From Ancistrus triradiatus (Eukaryota; Chordata; Actinopteri; Siluriformes; Loricariidae): 64,000 bases of DNA. The translations under genes were made by a program, and so were the position numbers. Under the pieces are notes generated by a model. The model saw only the letters and a program-made list of their open reading frames with translations. It searched no databases and was not told the DNA's origin. Location of the stretch: assembly GCA_025084515.1 (NCBI GenBank), contig JAJAGP010001646.1, forward strand, positions 108,121 through 172,120, read 5' to 3'. This document shows, in pieces, positions 1 through 11,405 of this stretch (the stretch's first letter is position 1; the number at the start of each line of letters is the position of its first letter).

Positions 1-195
1 ACATTCAAACTAATCTAGGCTATTACAGGAAACGATGCCAAGATTTTATTGTTTGTGCAAGATGATACACATCACTAATTTTTATTTTTGGCAGCTTAAT
101 CGTTAAAACACAACACATTAAGTGTTGGTGGTATGATTAACTGGTGAAGAATTTATCAACTAGCTAGTATGATTGATCAGCTAAACTGAGTAATA

Positions 196-1780
196 CAGTG
201 GTATGAAAAAGTTTGGGCACCCCTGATAATTTTCATGATTTTAGTTTATAAATCATTGGTTGTTCAGATCAGCAACGTGAGTTAAATATATCATATAGCA
301 GATGAACACAGTGATATTTGAGAAGTGAAATGAAGTTTATAGGATTTACAGAAAGTGTGCAGTAATTATTCAAACAAAATTAGGCAGGTGCATAAATTTG
401 GGCACCCCAACAGAAAAAATGACATCAATATTATTTAGAAGATCCTCCTTTTGTAGAAATAACAGCCGCTAAACGCTTCCTACAGCTTCCAGTCTGGATT
501 CTGGTTGAAGGTGCTTTCGACCATTCTTCTTTAGAAACATCTCCAGTTCAGTCAGGTTTGATGGTTTCCGAGAATGGACAGCCCACATTTTCAGTAATAT
601 TCATGTCTGGGGACTGAGATGGCCATTCCAGAACGTTGTACTGGTTCCTCTGCATGAATGCTTTAGTAGATTTTGAGCAGGGTTTGGGGTCGTTGGCCTC
701 GGTGCAACTTTGTCACTGATTCTTGAACATTGTTCTCAAGAATCTGGAGATATTAACTGGAATCCATGCGACCCTCAACTTTAACAAGATTCCTAGTACC
801 TGCACTGGCCACACAGTCCCACAGCATGATGGAACCGCCACCAAATTTTACTGTGGGTACAAGTGTTTGTCTTGGGAATGCTGTGTTCTTTTTCCACCAT
901 GCATATCGCTTATTGTTATGTCCAAATAACTCCATTTTAGTTTCATCAGTACACTGCACTTTATTCCAAAATGAAGCTGGATTGTCCAAATGTGCTGTAG
1001 CACACCTCAAGTGACTCTGTTTGTGGCGTGTCTGCAGAAAAGGCTTCTTCTGCATTACTCTCCCATACAGCCTCTCCTTGTGCAAACTGCTCTGAATAGT
1101 TGAACGATGCACAGTGACACCATCTGCAGCAAGATGAGGTTGTAGGTGTTTGGACCTGGTCTGTGGCTTGACTATGACTGTTCTCACCATCCTTTGCATC
1201 TGCCTATCTGAGATTTTTCTTGGTCTGCCACTTCGGGAGTTCCTTAACTAGAACTGTGCCTGTGGTCTTCCATTGCCTCACTGTTCCTCACAGTGGAAAC
1301 TGACAGCTGAAATCTCTGAGATAGCTTTTTGTATCCTTCCCCTGAACCATGATGTTGAATAACCTTTGTTTTCAGGCCATTTGAGAGTTGTTTTGAGGCT
1401 CCAATTTTGCCACTTTTCAGAGAAGATAAAAAGAGGAGAAAAACTTCCATTGGCAACCTTAACCCTTTCTCATAGTTGGATTCACTTGTGTATGCAGATC
1501 AAGGGTCAATGAGCTTACAAAACAAATTTTGTGTTCCAATAATTAGTGCTAAATGTATTCAAATGACAAAGGTGCCCAAATTTATGCACCTGCCTAATTT
1601 TGTTTGAATAATTACTGCACACTTTCTGTAAAACCTATAAACTTAATTTCACTTCTCAAATATCACTGTGTTCATCTGCTATATGATATATTTACCTGAA
1701 ATTGCTGAGCTGGACACCACTGATTTATAAAAGAAAAATCATGAAAATTTCAGGGGTTCCAAACCTTTTTCATACGACTG
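196..1780 (-). mobile_element. Tc1-like DNA transposon A, full length, inactive
   Basis: The element is bounded by TA dinucleotides (194-195 and 1781-1782) and begins with CAGTGGTATGAAAAAG; the right end reads as the reverse complement (CATACGACTG at the edge). The terminal inverted repeats are long, about 215 bp each (196-412 and 1568-1780), and are clearest at the inner stretch around 370-412 versus 1568-1612. At 1585 bp it matches the usual length of a fish Tc1-like element. It encodes a broken transposase on the minus strand. The TA duplication and the terminal repeats are seen directly; the family assignment comes from the transposase motifs. Confidence 0.93.
581..1456 (-). pseudogene. 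Tc1-like transposase remnant (element A)
   Basis: This is the decayed cut-and-paste transposase of element A, spread over three reading frames. The N-terminal part (1244-1456) carries the helix-turn-helix region with the signature KLSQRFQLSVSTV. The middle part (753-1199) carries TDETKMELFG, the first catalytic Asp, followed by GGGSIMLWDC. The C-terminal part (about 581-705) in another frame carries EANDPKPCSKS where the family has DNDPKHT, so the second catalytic Asp reads Ala. It then carries WPSQSPDMNITENV with the catalytic Glu kept. Frameshifts near 1200-1244 and near 750 and the lost Asp make it inactive. It cannot be a host gene because it lies exactly between the terminal repeats. Confidence 0.9.
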
Positions 1781-1782
1781 TA

Positions 1783-3112
1783 CAATAAGTAATACAATGT
1801 GCCCCGTATGATGTGTTCTTGAATCCTGAGATCACTGTAAATCAGCTGATCTAAAACTGTCCTATCAGCCACCCCTAGCTATACATCGCTCCACACTGTG
1901 TAAGTCATTGTCCAACATAAGGCAAGTAGCCCAGTGGTGTGTTTGAGATTTAGCTGTAGTGATGTGAGACAGAGAGAAAGGAAAAGTGAGAGAGAAGTGT
2001 TTGATGGTTCCAGCGCTTTCAGCAGGGGAGGGATAGTTCTTGAAACCTGAGCAGTGAAATCTCAGCAGTCTCTCTCCAGCACAGCATGAAGTTCTGTCAC
2101 CATCTCTGAGGAGGAGTGCTCCCAAATTACTCAGAAAGTGACAAAAGTTGGCCATTTATATGATGATGTTCATCAAAGCTTAGCCAGCTTTGGACAGACT
2201 GCAGAATGCCATCACGAGCAGTCAAAGAGCACTTTTTATAGGCACAGTGTCCCAAATATGGAGCCATGAGTATTTGGGATTATTAGTGTTGGGGCAGGTA
2301 ATAGTCATAAGGGAGGAAATAGACAACTTGTGAAAGCAGCTTGAATAGCAATTACTGCTACCGCCAATGACAAAACATTGTCTCATCAGCTATTCTCATT
2401 TATATTAGGAGGCAACACTGTATGGGCATAATAGCAAAATAAAAGACCCTTTGTTTTCCACGTTTTCCTGTCAAACATGCAGTTCTACTCACTTCTTTTA
2501 AATCTCTAGCCACGGGTTAATATGAAGTAGCCCATTTTTACGCAGAACAATCACAGCCCTATCACTTCCACTGACTTCAGACCAAAAAAAAAAGAAAGAA
2601 TAAAGAAAAGAATGTACCAGGATAATCAGCACATTAAACTCAATAGTAGAACCATATGTAAATTATGTAAATGCTTCATTGTAATCAGCTCAAACCAATG
2701 TAACAAGTTAGCAGGAAAGACACGAACGTAGGGAGTTATCAAAAATGTCATTAATATTCATTGGCGCGGCACCACGTTGCGTGCACCCATCCGCACAGAT
2801 GAATTAATAGTTTGATGAGGGATGAAAGTGCTGGAGGTGGTGTTTGTGTGGGAACCATCTGTCTTACTTTGAGTCCTCTCCAGCTCCACAGAGGTACCGT
2901 GAGAGCTATGCTAGCCGGAAAACATAGTTTAGCAAACAAATGTTTAGCAAGATGTTATGAAGGGAGAAAAAAAAAATTCTAATAATTCCCAAACCCTGGG
3001 AGTGATAAAGCACAGGGTCATCATTGCAGAAATACTATTCACAGGAATACACAAGGCTGACAAACATTTTTTTTAAAACAAAGCCACTTATGATATATGC
3101 ATATTCTTTAAT
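1783..3112. other. Unassigned AT-rich intergenic sequence
   Basis: No transposon ends, RNA gene or convincing coding exon were seen. Short open frames at 1865-2155 and 2751-2939 on the minus strand have no recognisable motif and look like chance frames. There is an A-rich stretch near 2583-2615. Confidence 0.5.
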
Positions 3113-3359
3113 TACATTTCCCTCCGCAATTATTGGCACCCCTTGTGAAGTTGAGTGAAAATGGTCATAATCCTCTCACTGAATTAGCTTACACTGACAA
3201 AATCAGAAAAAAATCAAACTTTGACTGAAGCAAATTTAGTCTGGGAGAAACCAATCCTCGTCAAGAAATAATTATTTTTAACAAAACCACGTGCCACAAT
3301 TATTACCAGAACTTTTTAAGTTGATCAAAGTGCCTAGAAACTTTCAAGTAGTAGCTCAT

Positions 3360-3551
3360 TACATTTACAGCATTTAGCAGACGCCCTTATCCAGAGCGAC
3401 TTACAGTTGATACAGTCTTACAGTCCAAGCAGTTGTGGGTTAAGGGCCTTGCTCAAGGACCCAACAGTGGCAGCTTGGCAGTGGTGAGATTTGAACCCTG
3501 GACCTTTTGGTCCATAGTCCAGTACCTTAACCGCTAGGCTACCACAGTCAC
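3360..3551 (-). mobile_element. tRNA-derived SINE (V-SINE-like), inserted in element B
   Basis: Read on the minus strand, the element starts with a tRNA-like head: an A box (GTAGCCTAGCGGTTAAGG) and a B box (GGGTTCAAATC). It then has a body with TTGAGCAAGGCCCTTAACCC and a tail with TCGCTCTGGATAAGGGCGTC. A 7-bp target duplication AGCTCAT flanks it (3353-3359 and 3552-3558). The same repeat recurs at 38179, 39396 (partial), 40363 and 42763. The head identifies it as transcribed by RNA polymerase III and moved by a partner LINE; the V-SINE label is by resemblance of the tail and is not certain. Confidence 0.85.
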
Positions 3552-3624
3552 AGCTCATGTTTTCCTGTTCCTGAAACATATTTACTGAACACAAAATCAA
3601 GCTTCTGCCACGGCCATTGCAGTC

Positions 3625-3805
3625 CCTTGATTTAACCCCATAGGAAACCTGTGAGGTGAGCTAAAGGGTGCCCAAGAGAGGGTCTACCTCCTGGAGGATC
3701 TGCAGAGATTGTGTAAAGAGGAATGGTCTCAGACTTCATGCTCTGTATTAACCAGCCTTTTAAGACGTTATAGGACTAAGTGTTGTTTGACTGGCAAAAG
3801 GGGAA
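3625..3805 (+). pseudogene. Tc1-like transposase C-terminal remnant (element B)
   Basis: In one plus-strand frame the sequence reads FNPIGNL, a stop, then GELKGAQERVYLLEDL and CKEEWSQT, which is the C-terminal end of a Tc1-like transposase. The family motif is NPIENLW. Here the catalytic Glu is Gly and the Trp codon is a stop, so it is inactive. All upstream domains are missing. Confidence 0.7.
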
Positions 3806-4160
3806 GCTGTACAAAAAATTAAATGCTGGGGTGACCAATAATTGTAGCACATGTGGTGTTGTTAAAAATAATTTTTAACGGTAGATTTTTTGTTAGATTA
3901 AATTTACTTAAATTAAGAGGTTGGCTTTTTCTCATTTTTCCATCAAATGCTGAATTTCATAAATCATGTCACTCATCTTTACCAGGGGTGCCAATACATG
4001 TGGAGGGGACTGTATTTAAGAATTTACAAAATTAATTGTGTAACATCCCTCTTATCTCTACATCACATTCAGGAAACCTCAAAGTGATACAAAAAAGCAA
4101 TCCCTGCCCACCCCCAACACTAATATGAAAAAGATTGAAGCATGTGGTCTGAATCCTCCC

Positions 4161-4180
4161 GTGTGTGTGTGTGTGTGTGT
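4161..4180. repeat. (GT)10 microsatellite
   Basis: Uninterrupted GT repeat of 20 bp. The flanking 4015-5083 holds no other recognisable feature. Confidence 0.95.
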
Positions 4181-5083
4181 TTTGTGAGCATGCTGGCTTT
4201 GTGGTTGAACTACATGCCAGGCTAGCGTGAACAAGAGGATGCAGAAGTGATGCCTTGTGCTGCCCTCTGCCCCTAGCACTGCCCAACTCTGCTCCATCTG
4301 GAGCCCTCATCTGTGTTCACCTTGGTCATTCCCCCACCCCAAATGCCCCTTCTCCCAGTCCTCCACTGATACAGTACAAAATAACAATATATTTGCAGCA
4401 TTTGTAACAGGAAAAAAAAGAAAATCTCTGTTTTCTTTCCCTTATTCATGTTTGTGTTAGCTTTACATGTCATTTACATTTAATAGGTTAGAAAGACGTC
4501 CACTGAACATTTCAAACACAGTGAAAATATGTAAATAAAGAATAATCAAATCAGTTGATTTCAAGCAGCAGCAGTGGTCACTTGAAAAGCAACATTGGTA
4601 ATGTCTTAACTATACAAATTGGGACTTCTGATATTACATTTCCCAAATGCCACCTACTTTATGTAATATATAACAATTACATATGTTAATTCAGGGTTTT
4701 TTTTTTAAAACAGTGGTTCCCAAATATTTCCCATTTCTGTATATTTTGGAATCCCCTCACCCCACTCTGACAGACATGAACATGTCTTTTGCTTTCAAAC
4801 TCCACTCGAATTAACACTGTAACTCGTACAAAACTGCACCTTCTTATTGAATAAAACATACAACGTGGAACATTATTTAGTTCCCCCAACTTTCAAGGTG
4901 ACTGCCCCAAATCAAATATCTACTATATGAACAAACCTTTGTATTTTAAAGTTTTATTCATATAAATAAGCACACAAGCTAATATATTTACTTAAGGTTA
5001 TTTATTCTTAAATTATGTGTGCATCCTCACAAAATACTTTAACTTATTTTCCCATAAAACATCACAGATCACCATGGTAAAGT

Positions 5084-5415
5084 CAAGTCAGATGTAATTA
5101 TATAGCGCTTTTTACAATGGAGCACTGTCTCAAAGCAACTTTACAATTTTAGATTATCTTCTAATATCTAGTGCCTATCTGAAACAGCAAACTGAGGGCA
5201 ACAGTGGCAAGGAAAACTCGCTAAGCATTATGAGGAAGAAACATTGGGAGGACCAAGACTCAAAAAGGGACCCATCCTCCTTGGGTGGCGTAGATGATAA
5301 ATGTAAGAATGAAACTAATTAACCGAGCCAAATAAGTCTTATAGTAATAGTCAAAATAAAAATAACGTAAAAATATGCATATTGGCATTATTTAGTCCAA
5401 TACACATAAGTCACT
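5084..5415 (+). repeat. Dispersed repeat of unknown class, copy 1
   Basis: The repeat starts with AAGTCAAGTCAGATGTAATT and includes TATAGCGCTTTTTACAATGG, a GGCAAGGAAAA stretch, GACCCATCCTCCTTGGGTGG and a tail near ACACATAAGTCACT. Related copies occur at 39486-39756 and 42970-43308 (both inverted) and at 47733-48125 and 48167-48270 (direct). No terminal inverted repeats and no polymerase III boxes were recognised. It is typical of repeats found near fish genes, but I cannot name its class. Confidence 0.75.
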
Positions 5416-5925
5416 CTAGGTACACCTAATGCTTATATTGAAACAATGTTTATAAAAAAAACTACTAAAAATCCAATCAGTGAGATGTATCTCAATTTTA
5501 TTATAAATACATTCTCATTAACACTGCAAATGATCTTAAAGTTAAGGATAAAGATAATTGCATGTATGATGGCCAGTCTGAGAAAAGGTCCTTCTCTTTT
5601 AACCGTATGATGTGCCATTGTTACTAACTTGGACAGCCTGAGATCGGGTTCATTGTTCATCCGTTGTACAAACACATCCAGTGCTTCAGACGCACTAACG
5701 GCTTTCTTAGCTGCTATACAAGTGATGCGACAGAGAGTTGCTGTGACACTCGAGCGACTGTTTTCTAAAAGTTGGAGTTTGCTTTGTTAGGATATTCCCT
5801 GCAAAGTTTTCAGAACATTTTGGGTCAAAAATCGACCCATGAAACTGAATGTTTTTTCCCCCAGCATATTTTCTCAAAATTGCCTCTGTCTAGCTCTCCA
5901 GTTTGGGAACGACTGATTTTAAGTA

Positions 5926-5985
5926 TTCATTCATTCAATTTCTTATCCAGTTAATCCTGGTTAGGGTTGTGGGAAAGCCTGTGCC
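5926..5985 (-). mobile_element. SINE 3' half, separated from its other half by a Tc1
   Basis: The sequence ATTCATTCATTCAATTTCTT followed by ATCCAGTTAATCCTGGTTAG is the tail (read inverted) of a DANA/HE-like fish SINE. The body resumes at 7586 directly after the Tc1 copy. The Tc1 therefore inserted into this SINE at a TA, so the SINE is older. Confidence 0.7.
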
Positions 5986-5987
5986 TA

Positions 5988-7583
5988 CGGTGGTTCTTGA
6001 AAGTTTGTGAACCCTTTAGAATTTTCTATATGTCTGCATAAATATGACCTAAAACATCATCAGATTTTCACACAAGTCCTAAAAGTAGATCAAGAGAACC
6101 CAGTGAAACAAATGAGACAAAATCATTACACTTGGTTATTTATTTATTGAGGAAAATGATCCAATATTACATATTAGTGAGTGGCAAAAGTATGTGAACC
6201 TCTACGATTAGCAGTTAATTTGAAGGTGAAATTAGAGTCAATTAGGTGTTTTCCATCAATGGGATGACAATCAGGTGTGAGTGGGCACCCTGTTTTATTT
6301 AAAGAACAGGGATCTATCAATGTCTGCTCTTCACAACACATGTTTGTGGAAGTGTATCACGGCATGAACAACGGAGATTTCTGAGGATCTCAGAAAAAGA
6401 GTTGTTGATGCTCATCATGCTGGAAAAGGTAAAAAAAATCTCTAAAGAGTTTGGACTCCACCAATCAACAGTCCGACAGATTTGTGCACAAATGAAGGAA
6501 ATTCAAGACCATTGTTACCCTCCCCAGAAGTGGCGACCAACAAAGATCACTCCAAAAGCAAGGCGTGTATAGTTGGCGAGGTCACAAAGGTACCCCAGGG
6601 TAACTTCTTAAGCCACTGAGGCCTCTCTCACATTGGATAATATTAATGTTCATGAGTCCACCATCAGAAGAAAGCTGAACAACAATGGTGTGCATGACAG
6701 GGCTTCAAGTATAAAACCACTACTTACTCTTCCAAAAAGAACATTGCTGCTCATCTGCAGTTTGCTAAAGATCACATGGACAAGCCAGAAGGCTATTGGA
6801 AGAATGTTTTATGGATGGATGAGACCAAAATAGAGCTTTTTGGCTTAAAAGGAAAGTGTTATGTTTGGAGTATGGAAAACACTGCATTCCAGCATAAGAA
6901 CCTTATCCCATCTGTGAAACATGGTGGTGGTAGCATCATAGTTTGGGCCTGTTTTGCTGCATCTGGGCTAGGACGGCTTGCCATCATTGATGGAACAATG
7001 AATTCTGAATTATATCAGAGAATTCTAAAGGAAAATAAGACATCTGTCCATAAACTGAATCTCAAGAGAAGGTGGATCATGCAGCACGACAACGACCCTA
7101 AGCACACACGTCATTCTATCGAAGAATGGTTAAAGAAGAATAAAGTTAATGTTTTGGAATGGCCAAGTCAAATCCTGACCGTAATCCAATCAAAATGTTG
7201 TGAAAGGACCTGAAGTGAGCAGTTAATGTGAGGAAACCCACCAACATCCCAGAGTTGAAGCTGCTCTGTACGGAGGAATGGGATAAAATTCCTCCAAGCC
7301 GGTGTGCAGGACTGATCAACAGTTACAGGAAACGTTTAGCTGCAGTTATTGCTGCACGGGTGAGTCACACCAGATACTGAAAGCAAAGGTTCATGTACTT
7401 TTGCCACTCACTAATATGTAGGATCATTTTTCTCAATAAATAAATGAACAAGTATAATATTTTTGTCTCACTTGTTTAACTGGGTTGTCTGTATCTACTT
7501 TTAGGAACTGATGATGTTTTAGGTCATATTTATGCAGAAATATAAAATATTCGAACGGGTTCACAAACCTTCAAGCACCACTG
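5988..7583 (+). mobile_element. Tc1-like DNA transposon C, full length, inactive
   Basis: TA (5986-5987) is followed by CGGTGGTTCTTGAAAGTTTG. The right end is the reverse complement of CAGTGGTGCTTGAAGGTTTG, followed by TA at 7584-7585. The inverted repeats are about 200 bp long; inner landmarks are TATTTATTGAGGAAAATGAT near 6140 and its complement near 7425. The 1596-bp length is that of a complete fish Tc1-like element. Relatives in the window are the copies at 39285-40705 and, by terminal repeat, 51535-55007. Confidence 0.93.
6366..7390 (+). pseudogene. Tc1-like transposase remnant (element C)
   Basis: Read with several frame changes, the remnant shows SEDLRKRVVDAHHAGKG (start of the N-terminal helix-turn-helix), LHQSTVRQI, then MDETKIELFGLKGKCYVW (first catalytic Asp), HGGGSIIVWACFAASG, and QHDNDPKHTRHS (second Asp kept). 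Near 7170-7205 one frameshift precedes the last motif. In the corrected frame the family motif NPIENLW reads NPIKML followed by a stop, so the catalytic Glu is Lys. The end retains EEWDKIPPSRCAGLI and SYRKRLAAVIAA. It is inactive, but the 145-codon frame at 6776-7213 keeps most of the catalytic core. Confidence 0.9.
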
Positions 7584-7585
7584 TA

Positions 7586-7722
7586 GCTGGCGACACAGGG
7601 TACAGGCAGAAACAACCCTAGATAGGGCGGCAATCCATTATAGGGTACATACACTCATACACACACACCAAGTCCACTTTAGAAACACCAATTAAGCTAA
7701 CACGTGTGTTTTTGGAATGACA
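7586..7722 (-). mobile_element. SINE body, second half of the SINE split by Tc1 C
   Basis: The sequence continues the repeat begun at 5926: GCTGGCGACACAGGG, CAATCCATTATAGGG, a short CA-rich stretch, then CAATTAAGCTAACACGTGTG. This arrangement is typical of DANA/HE-like fish SINEs read in the inverted direction. The polymerase III head is missing or too decayed to see. Confidence 0.65.
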
Positions 7723-8599
7723 CAGGGCCATGGGACAGCTACTACAAAACCTTGTTACTCTGAGGTTAAAATAATCTAAAGAAATCTGCAAAAAAAAAAA
7801 ATTGAATGTTTGCATTTTATTATTTTCCCAAGCACATGAAGTTTCAGTCAAAGTGGGTCAATCTGACCTGAGAATAACGTAAGAGAAATGTATCTCACCT
7901 ACTCACTCAGTCTATCATTCCCAGGTGTCAGTATCAAAAAACTGTTTCTGGCAATAGCAGCCTCCCAAAAAGTGTCTCGATGCACAGCCTTAGTTCTCTG
8001 AAGTGAGCTCAGTAAAGGAGTCTTGCTAAGTTTCAGATTCAAGCGTGACATATCTGAGTCTGTGTGTGTGAGAGAGAGCAGCACCCTGACATGCACCCTA
8101 ATAGAGCTTCTCTGGTCCAGCCTACTCGGTTCACAAGTTCAGCAGTAGCTCTATATACGTGATCACCATCACAACAAAATCCTCACTAGGTTCCACTCTA
8201 CAGAAGAAATATCACCGCTTATTCCACCACTTCTCATCTCATATCAACGTTTAAACATTTCAAGCCTGCTTATGCTAAGAAATCATAATCCACAGCAGTA
8301 GACAAACCCACTGTATACCTGGTTTGTGACATATCAGGTGAGATGAGGTGAGATAAAATCCATAAGTATGATGGAGAGCGCAAGGCAATAGTACAGACAG
8401 CATCTTGCAGCTCTAAGAATGTGGAATTTTACTCAAGTTTGGAGTTACAAGAATAAACAAATATCACTGGTGTTAAATTAATGCAAAATAAAAGCACAGT
8501 GGTTGTAGCTTGCAGCTTTTTGCAGACTGCTTCACCCGTTCCTCCTCACCAGTTGGTAGCCCCAACACCAGAACATTTGATAGCTAGCTGAACTTTTGA
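7723..8599. other. Unassigned intergenic sequence
   Basis: Nothing recognisable beyond an A run at 7790-7801 and a short GT/GA-rich stretch near 8060-8080. Confidence 0.5.
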
Positions 8600-9377
8600 T
8601 TGGAGGTACCACAATACACATAGTAACATTCATTTTCTTTCTGTATGGGGGTTTCAATATGATACGAGCTGTGAATCTAATACGTTAAGATTTTAGATAT
8701 ACAGTATATAAAAACAAAATTACTGAGCCGTCCATCAACCGGTGCTACTGAGATGCAGTCATCTGCTTAAAGCCAGCCGCAGTTCTAGACCAACAGTTCA
8801 GGGATTTTGTAGTGTTACACATGCAACATCTATCAGCAGGATGTGTGTACTGTGGTTGACAGGAATGCTGTGTTCCAAGACACTTTGATCCAAGATTCAA
8901 GGCCCTGCTCCATCTAGATACTGTAAGTAATTAAAGAGCGTATAATCTCACCACAGAGATTTTAATCATTGGGCAGCATCAGAAACAGGTAAGCGTGATG
9001 CTGTTTTTGTTAATGTGAGGAAATAGAAACTCAAACATAAAAAATAAGTTTTCATAATGTATCTCTATAGTGCAAAGCTACAGAGATAATGGAGACAAAT
9101 CCTTCAGAATAGAGTGTGGACCCTGAGGTGTCTGGATCATGGTCTTCTCAAAAAAGAAATCAGCAAATGGCAGAGATCTCTGGTGATTTTTTTAACCCCA
9201 GCAAAGCAAGCCATTTTCCAAGCTTGCAGAGCAGGAAGTTGTATTGGCCTCCTTGATCTCTAAGGGAATGAAAATCATATTTCTTTCTTCATTTTGTATC
9301 ACAAATATATATTGTGTTATTGAGCAAAAACAGCAATACGTATCAAATTGTGAAATTTCTGTATCGTTGCACCCTTA
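8600..9377 (+). mobile_element. Non-autonomous hAT-like element, copy 1
   Basis: Terminal repeats are TTGGAGGTACCACAATACAC on the left and the reverse complement of TAAGGGTGCAACGATAC on the right. The interior matches the element at 51957-52649 in the opposite orientation. Shared landmarks are TTTCAATATGATACGAGC, CTGAGATGCAGTCATCTGC, TAATCTCACCACAGAGATTT and CAATACAACTTCCTGCTCTG (complement). No coding sequence was seen. No clean target duplication was found at this copy; class is assigned from the sister copy. Confidence 0.75.
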
Positions 9378-9699
9378 CAGTTAGCTACAACACCAAAAAG
9401 CTAGCCAGCTTGTAATATATTTCTCAACAGTTTTTAATCATATTTTCAATCTATACCCATGAGAAGTTGTTCTTGAATATATGTTCTTGAACTGATTCCT
9501 TGCATTATCGGACACTTCCTCCTATGGCTTTGCTTAGTGCTGTGAAACAGCAAATTCATCATCATAAACACACTGAATGTCACTATGCAGTTTAACAACA
9601 TGCCTGGTACGTGAGATAACAGCTAGCATATGGTGTTTCTTAAAATAGTACCTAATTAAGTGAATATTCTGCATTAAAAGGGCATCATTAAGGTAATCT

Positions 9700-9759
<60 letters not shown>

Positions 9760-10343
9760 AGAGACAAGCCCCAATGAAATGTTGTGCTGCTGCAAACAAG
9801 ATAACACATGATGGAAACTAATGTGATGAATTATTATATTATTATTAAAACTTGTACATGCTGAAGTTGAGATTGTACACCTCTATGAATGTGCAGGATT
9901 TTGTTCATGGAAAACTATTCTTCAGGGTCAAATAGGACAAAGACAACAATGCTATTACTTGCGACTAGATACACTGCCTAGACAAAATAACCAAATAAAT
10001 AAAAAATAAAAAAATTGGTATTTGGATACAAATAAGCAAATACTTAGATGCCTTCTATTGCACCAATACTTTTAACCCTAACTGATAAAGTGAATAGCTT
10101 CTCACATTTTGCAGAAGAAATGTGGCCGGATAAAATCTTGAATGACCGTGATCATAGATCACAAGCTCTTGTTGTAGTCAAATTGTTATAAGTCAAATAT
10201 TCTAAAAGAAAGCACATTGAAATATTGTAATTAATAATACTTTGTTAAACATTGATGTGTTTAATCTAATTTTTTGCTGTCATTTTATAAAAGTACTAAG
10301 CCACCCAAGGTCGTGGTATACCTTGACTTTCTTATACAGAATA
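9378..10343. repeat. Unassigned sequence with a (GT)25(AT)4 tract at 9701-9759
   Basis: The only feature is a long uninterrupted GT repeat (9701-9750) running into ATATATATA (9751-9759). It is a good length-polymorphism candidate. The rest is AT-rich with no recognised element. Confidence 0.85.
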
Positions 10344-11112
10344 AACAGTCATATCAGAATATTTTGACCACTCTCTGTTTCTACACTCATTATATCAGCT
10401 TTGTTCGCCATAGAGGAGAACTTTGTAGTTCTGAAATTAGTCTGTAGTCCATCTGTTTCTTTGCATACTTTGTTAGCCTCCCCTTCACCTTGTTCTTCAA
10501 TGGACAGGTCCCCCACAGGACCACCACGGAGCAGGTATTATTTGGGTGGTCTTAGCACTGCAGTGACACTGCCATGTTAGTGTGTGTTGTGTTTATATGA
10601 GTGGATCAGACACAGCAGTGCTGCTGGAGTTTTTACTGGATTGAAAATATTCCACCAACCAAAAATATCCAGACAACAGCTTCCTGTGAGCGCTGATGAA
10701 GGACTAACATAAACTCTGCAGCAACAGGCTAGCTACATCTACAAGGTGCACCAATCAGGTAGCTGTGTCTAATAGAGTTTTCAAAAGAGTGTTTAAAATC
10801 TCCAGCAGCACTTCTGTGTCTGATCCACTCACACTAGCACAACACACACTAACACACAACCATGTCACTGCAATGCTGAGAATGATGCACCACCCAAATA
10901 GTACCTGCTCTGTGGTGGTGGTTCTTTGTGGATCCTGACAAATGAAGAACAGGGTGAATGGAATCTAACAAAGTATGCAGAGAGATGCAGGGACTACAGA
11001 TTATACTACTAATTATAGAACTACAGAGTGCTGCTATATGGTAAACAAAGCTGATATAAGGGACACTGAGTGCAGAAACAAAGAGTGGTCATAAAAGTCT
11101 GACATGACTGTG
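10344..11112. mobile_element. Fold-back (long inverted repeat) MITE, TA-flanked
   Basis: The left arm begins AACAGTCATATCAGA and the right end is the reverse complement of CACAGTCATGTCAGA, with TA at 10342-10343 and 11113-11114. The arms are each roughly 330-350 bp. Matched landmarks include GACCACTCT with TTGTTTCT next to the ends, ATATCAGCTTTGTT, GCATACTTTGTTAG, GAGCAGGTA, TATTTGGGTGG, and GTGGATCAGACACAG in the left arm against its complement CTGTGTCTGATCCAC near 10819. Only about 100 bp separates the arms. There is no open frame. The TA duplication points to the Tc1/mariner superfamily; the driving transposase is unknown. Confidence 0.9.
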
Positions 11113-11405
11113 TATACATATATACAAATATAGTATTGACGCACTGACTTTATGTAATTGAAGACAATATGGCATCCAAATACACTGCAGGTTTAAAGCA
11201 TATTACTGACAATGGGACACCCACAGTAGAGATAATGGGTTCATATATATATTATACAGAAGGAACAAAGCAACACTGGGAATTATGTCCTTACATGCCA
11301 TTTCATGGTTATTTCAGCCTTAAGTGAGAGTGGTTAAAATACATACTCAGCATTTTCTGTTGACCTTTTTAATGATGTTCCATTTTTCGTTATACAAGTT
11401 CACAC

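Larger units (their letters stand above)
3115..4012 (+). mobile_element. Tc1-like element B, internally deleted, split by a SINE
   Basis: The left end is TA followed by CATTTCCCTCCGCAATTATT (TA at 3113-3114). The right end is the reverse complement of CAGTCCCCTCCACATGTATT, followed by TA at 4013-4014. The shared core is 'CCTCC-CA-TTGGCACCCC', a terminal repeat seen in fish Tc1-like transposons. At 898 bp, including a 192-bp SINE, the element is much shorter than an autonomous copy. A C-terminal transposase remnant remains at 3625-3805. Confidence 0.8.

Noticed and set aside
3360..3551. Possible tRNA gene from A and B boxes
   Set aside because: The boxes belong to the head of a SINE. The cloverleaf is degraded and the same unit recurs with target duplications.
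5433..5675. 80-codon minus frame beginning MFVQRMNNEPDLRLSKLV
   Set aside because: The first 30 residues look protein-like, but the rest is hydrophobic AT-driven sequence. No family recognised, so not annotated.
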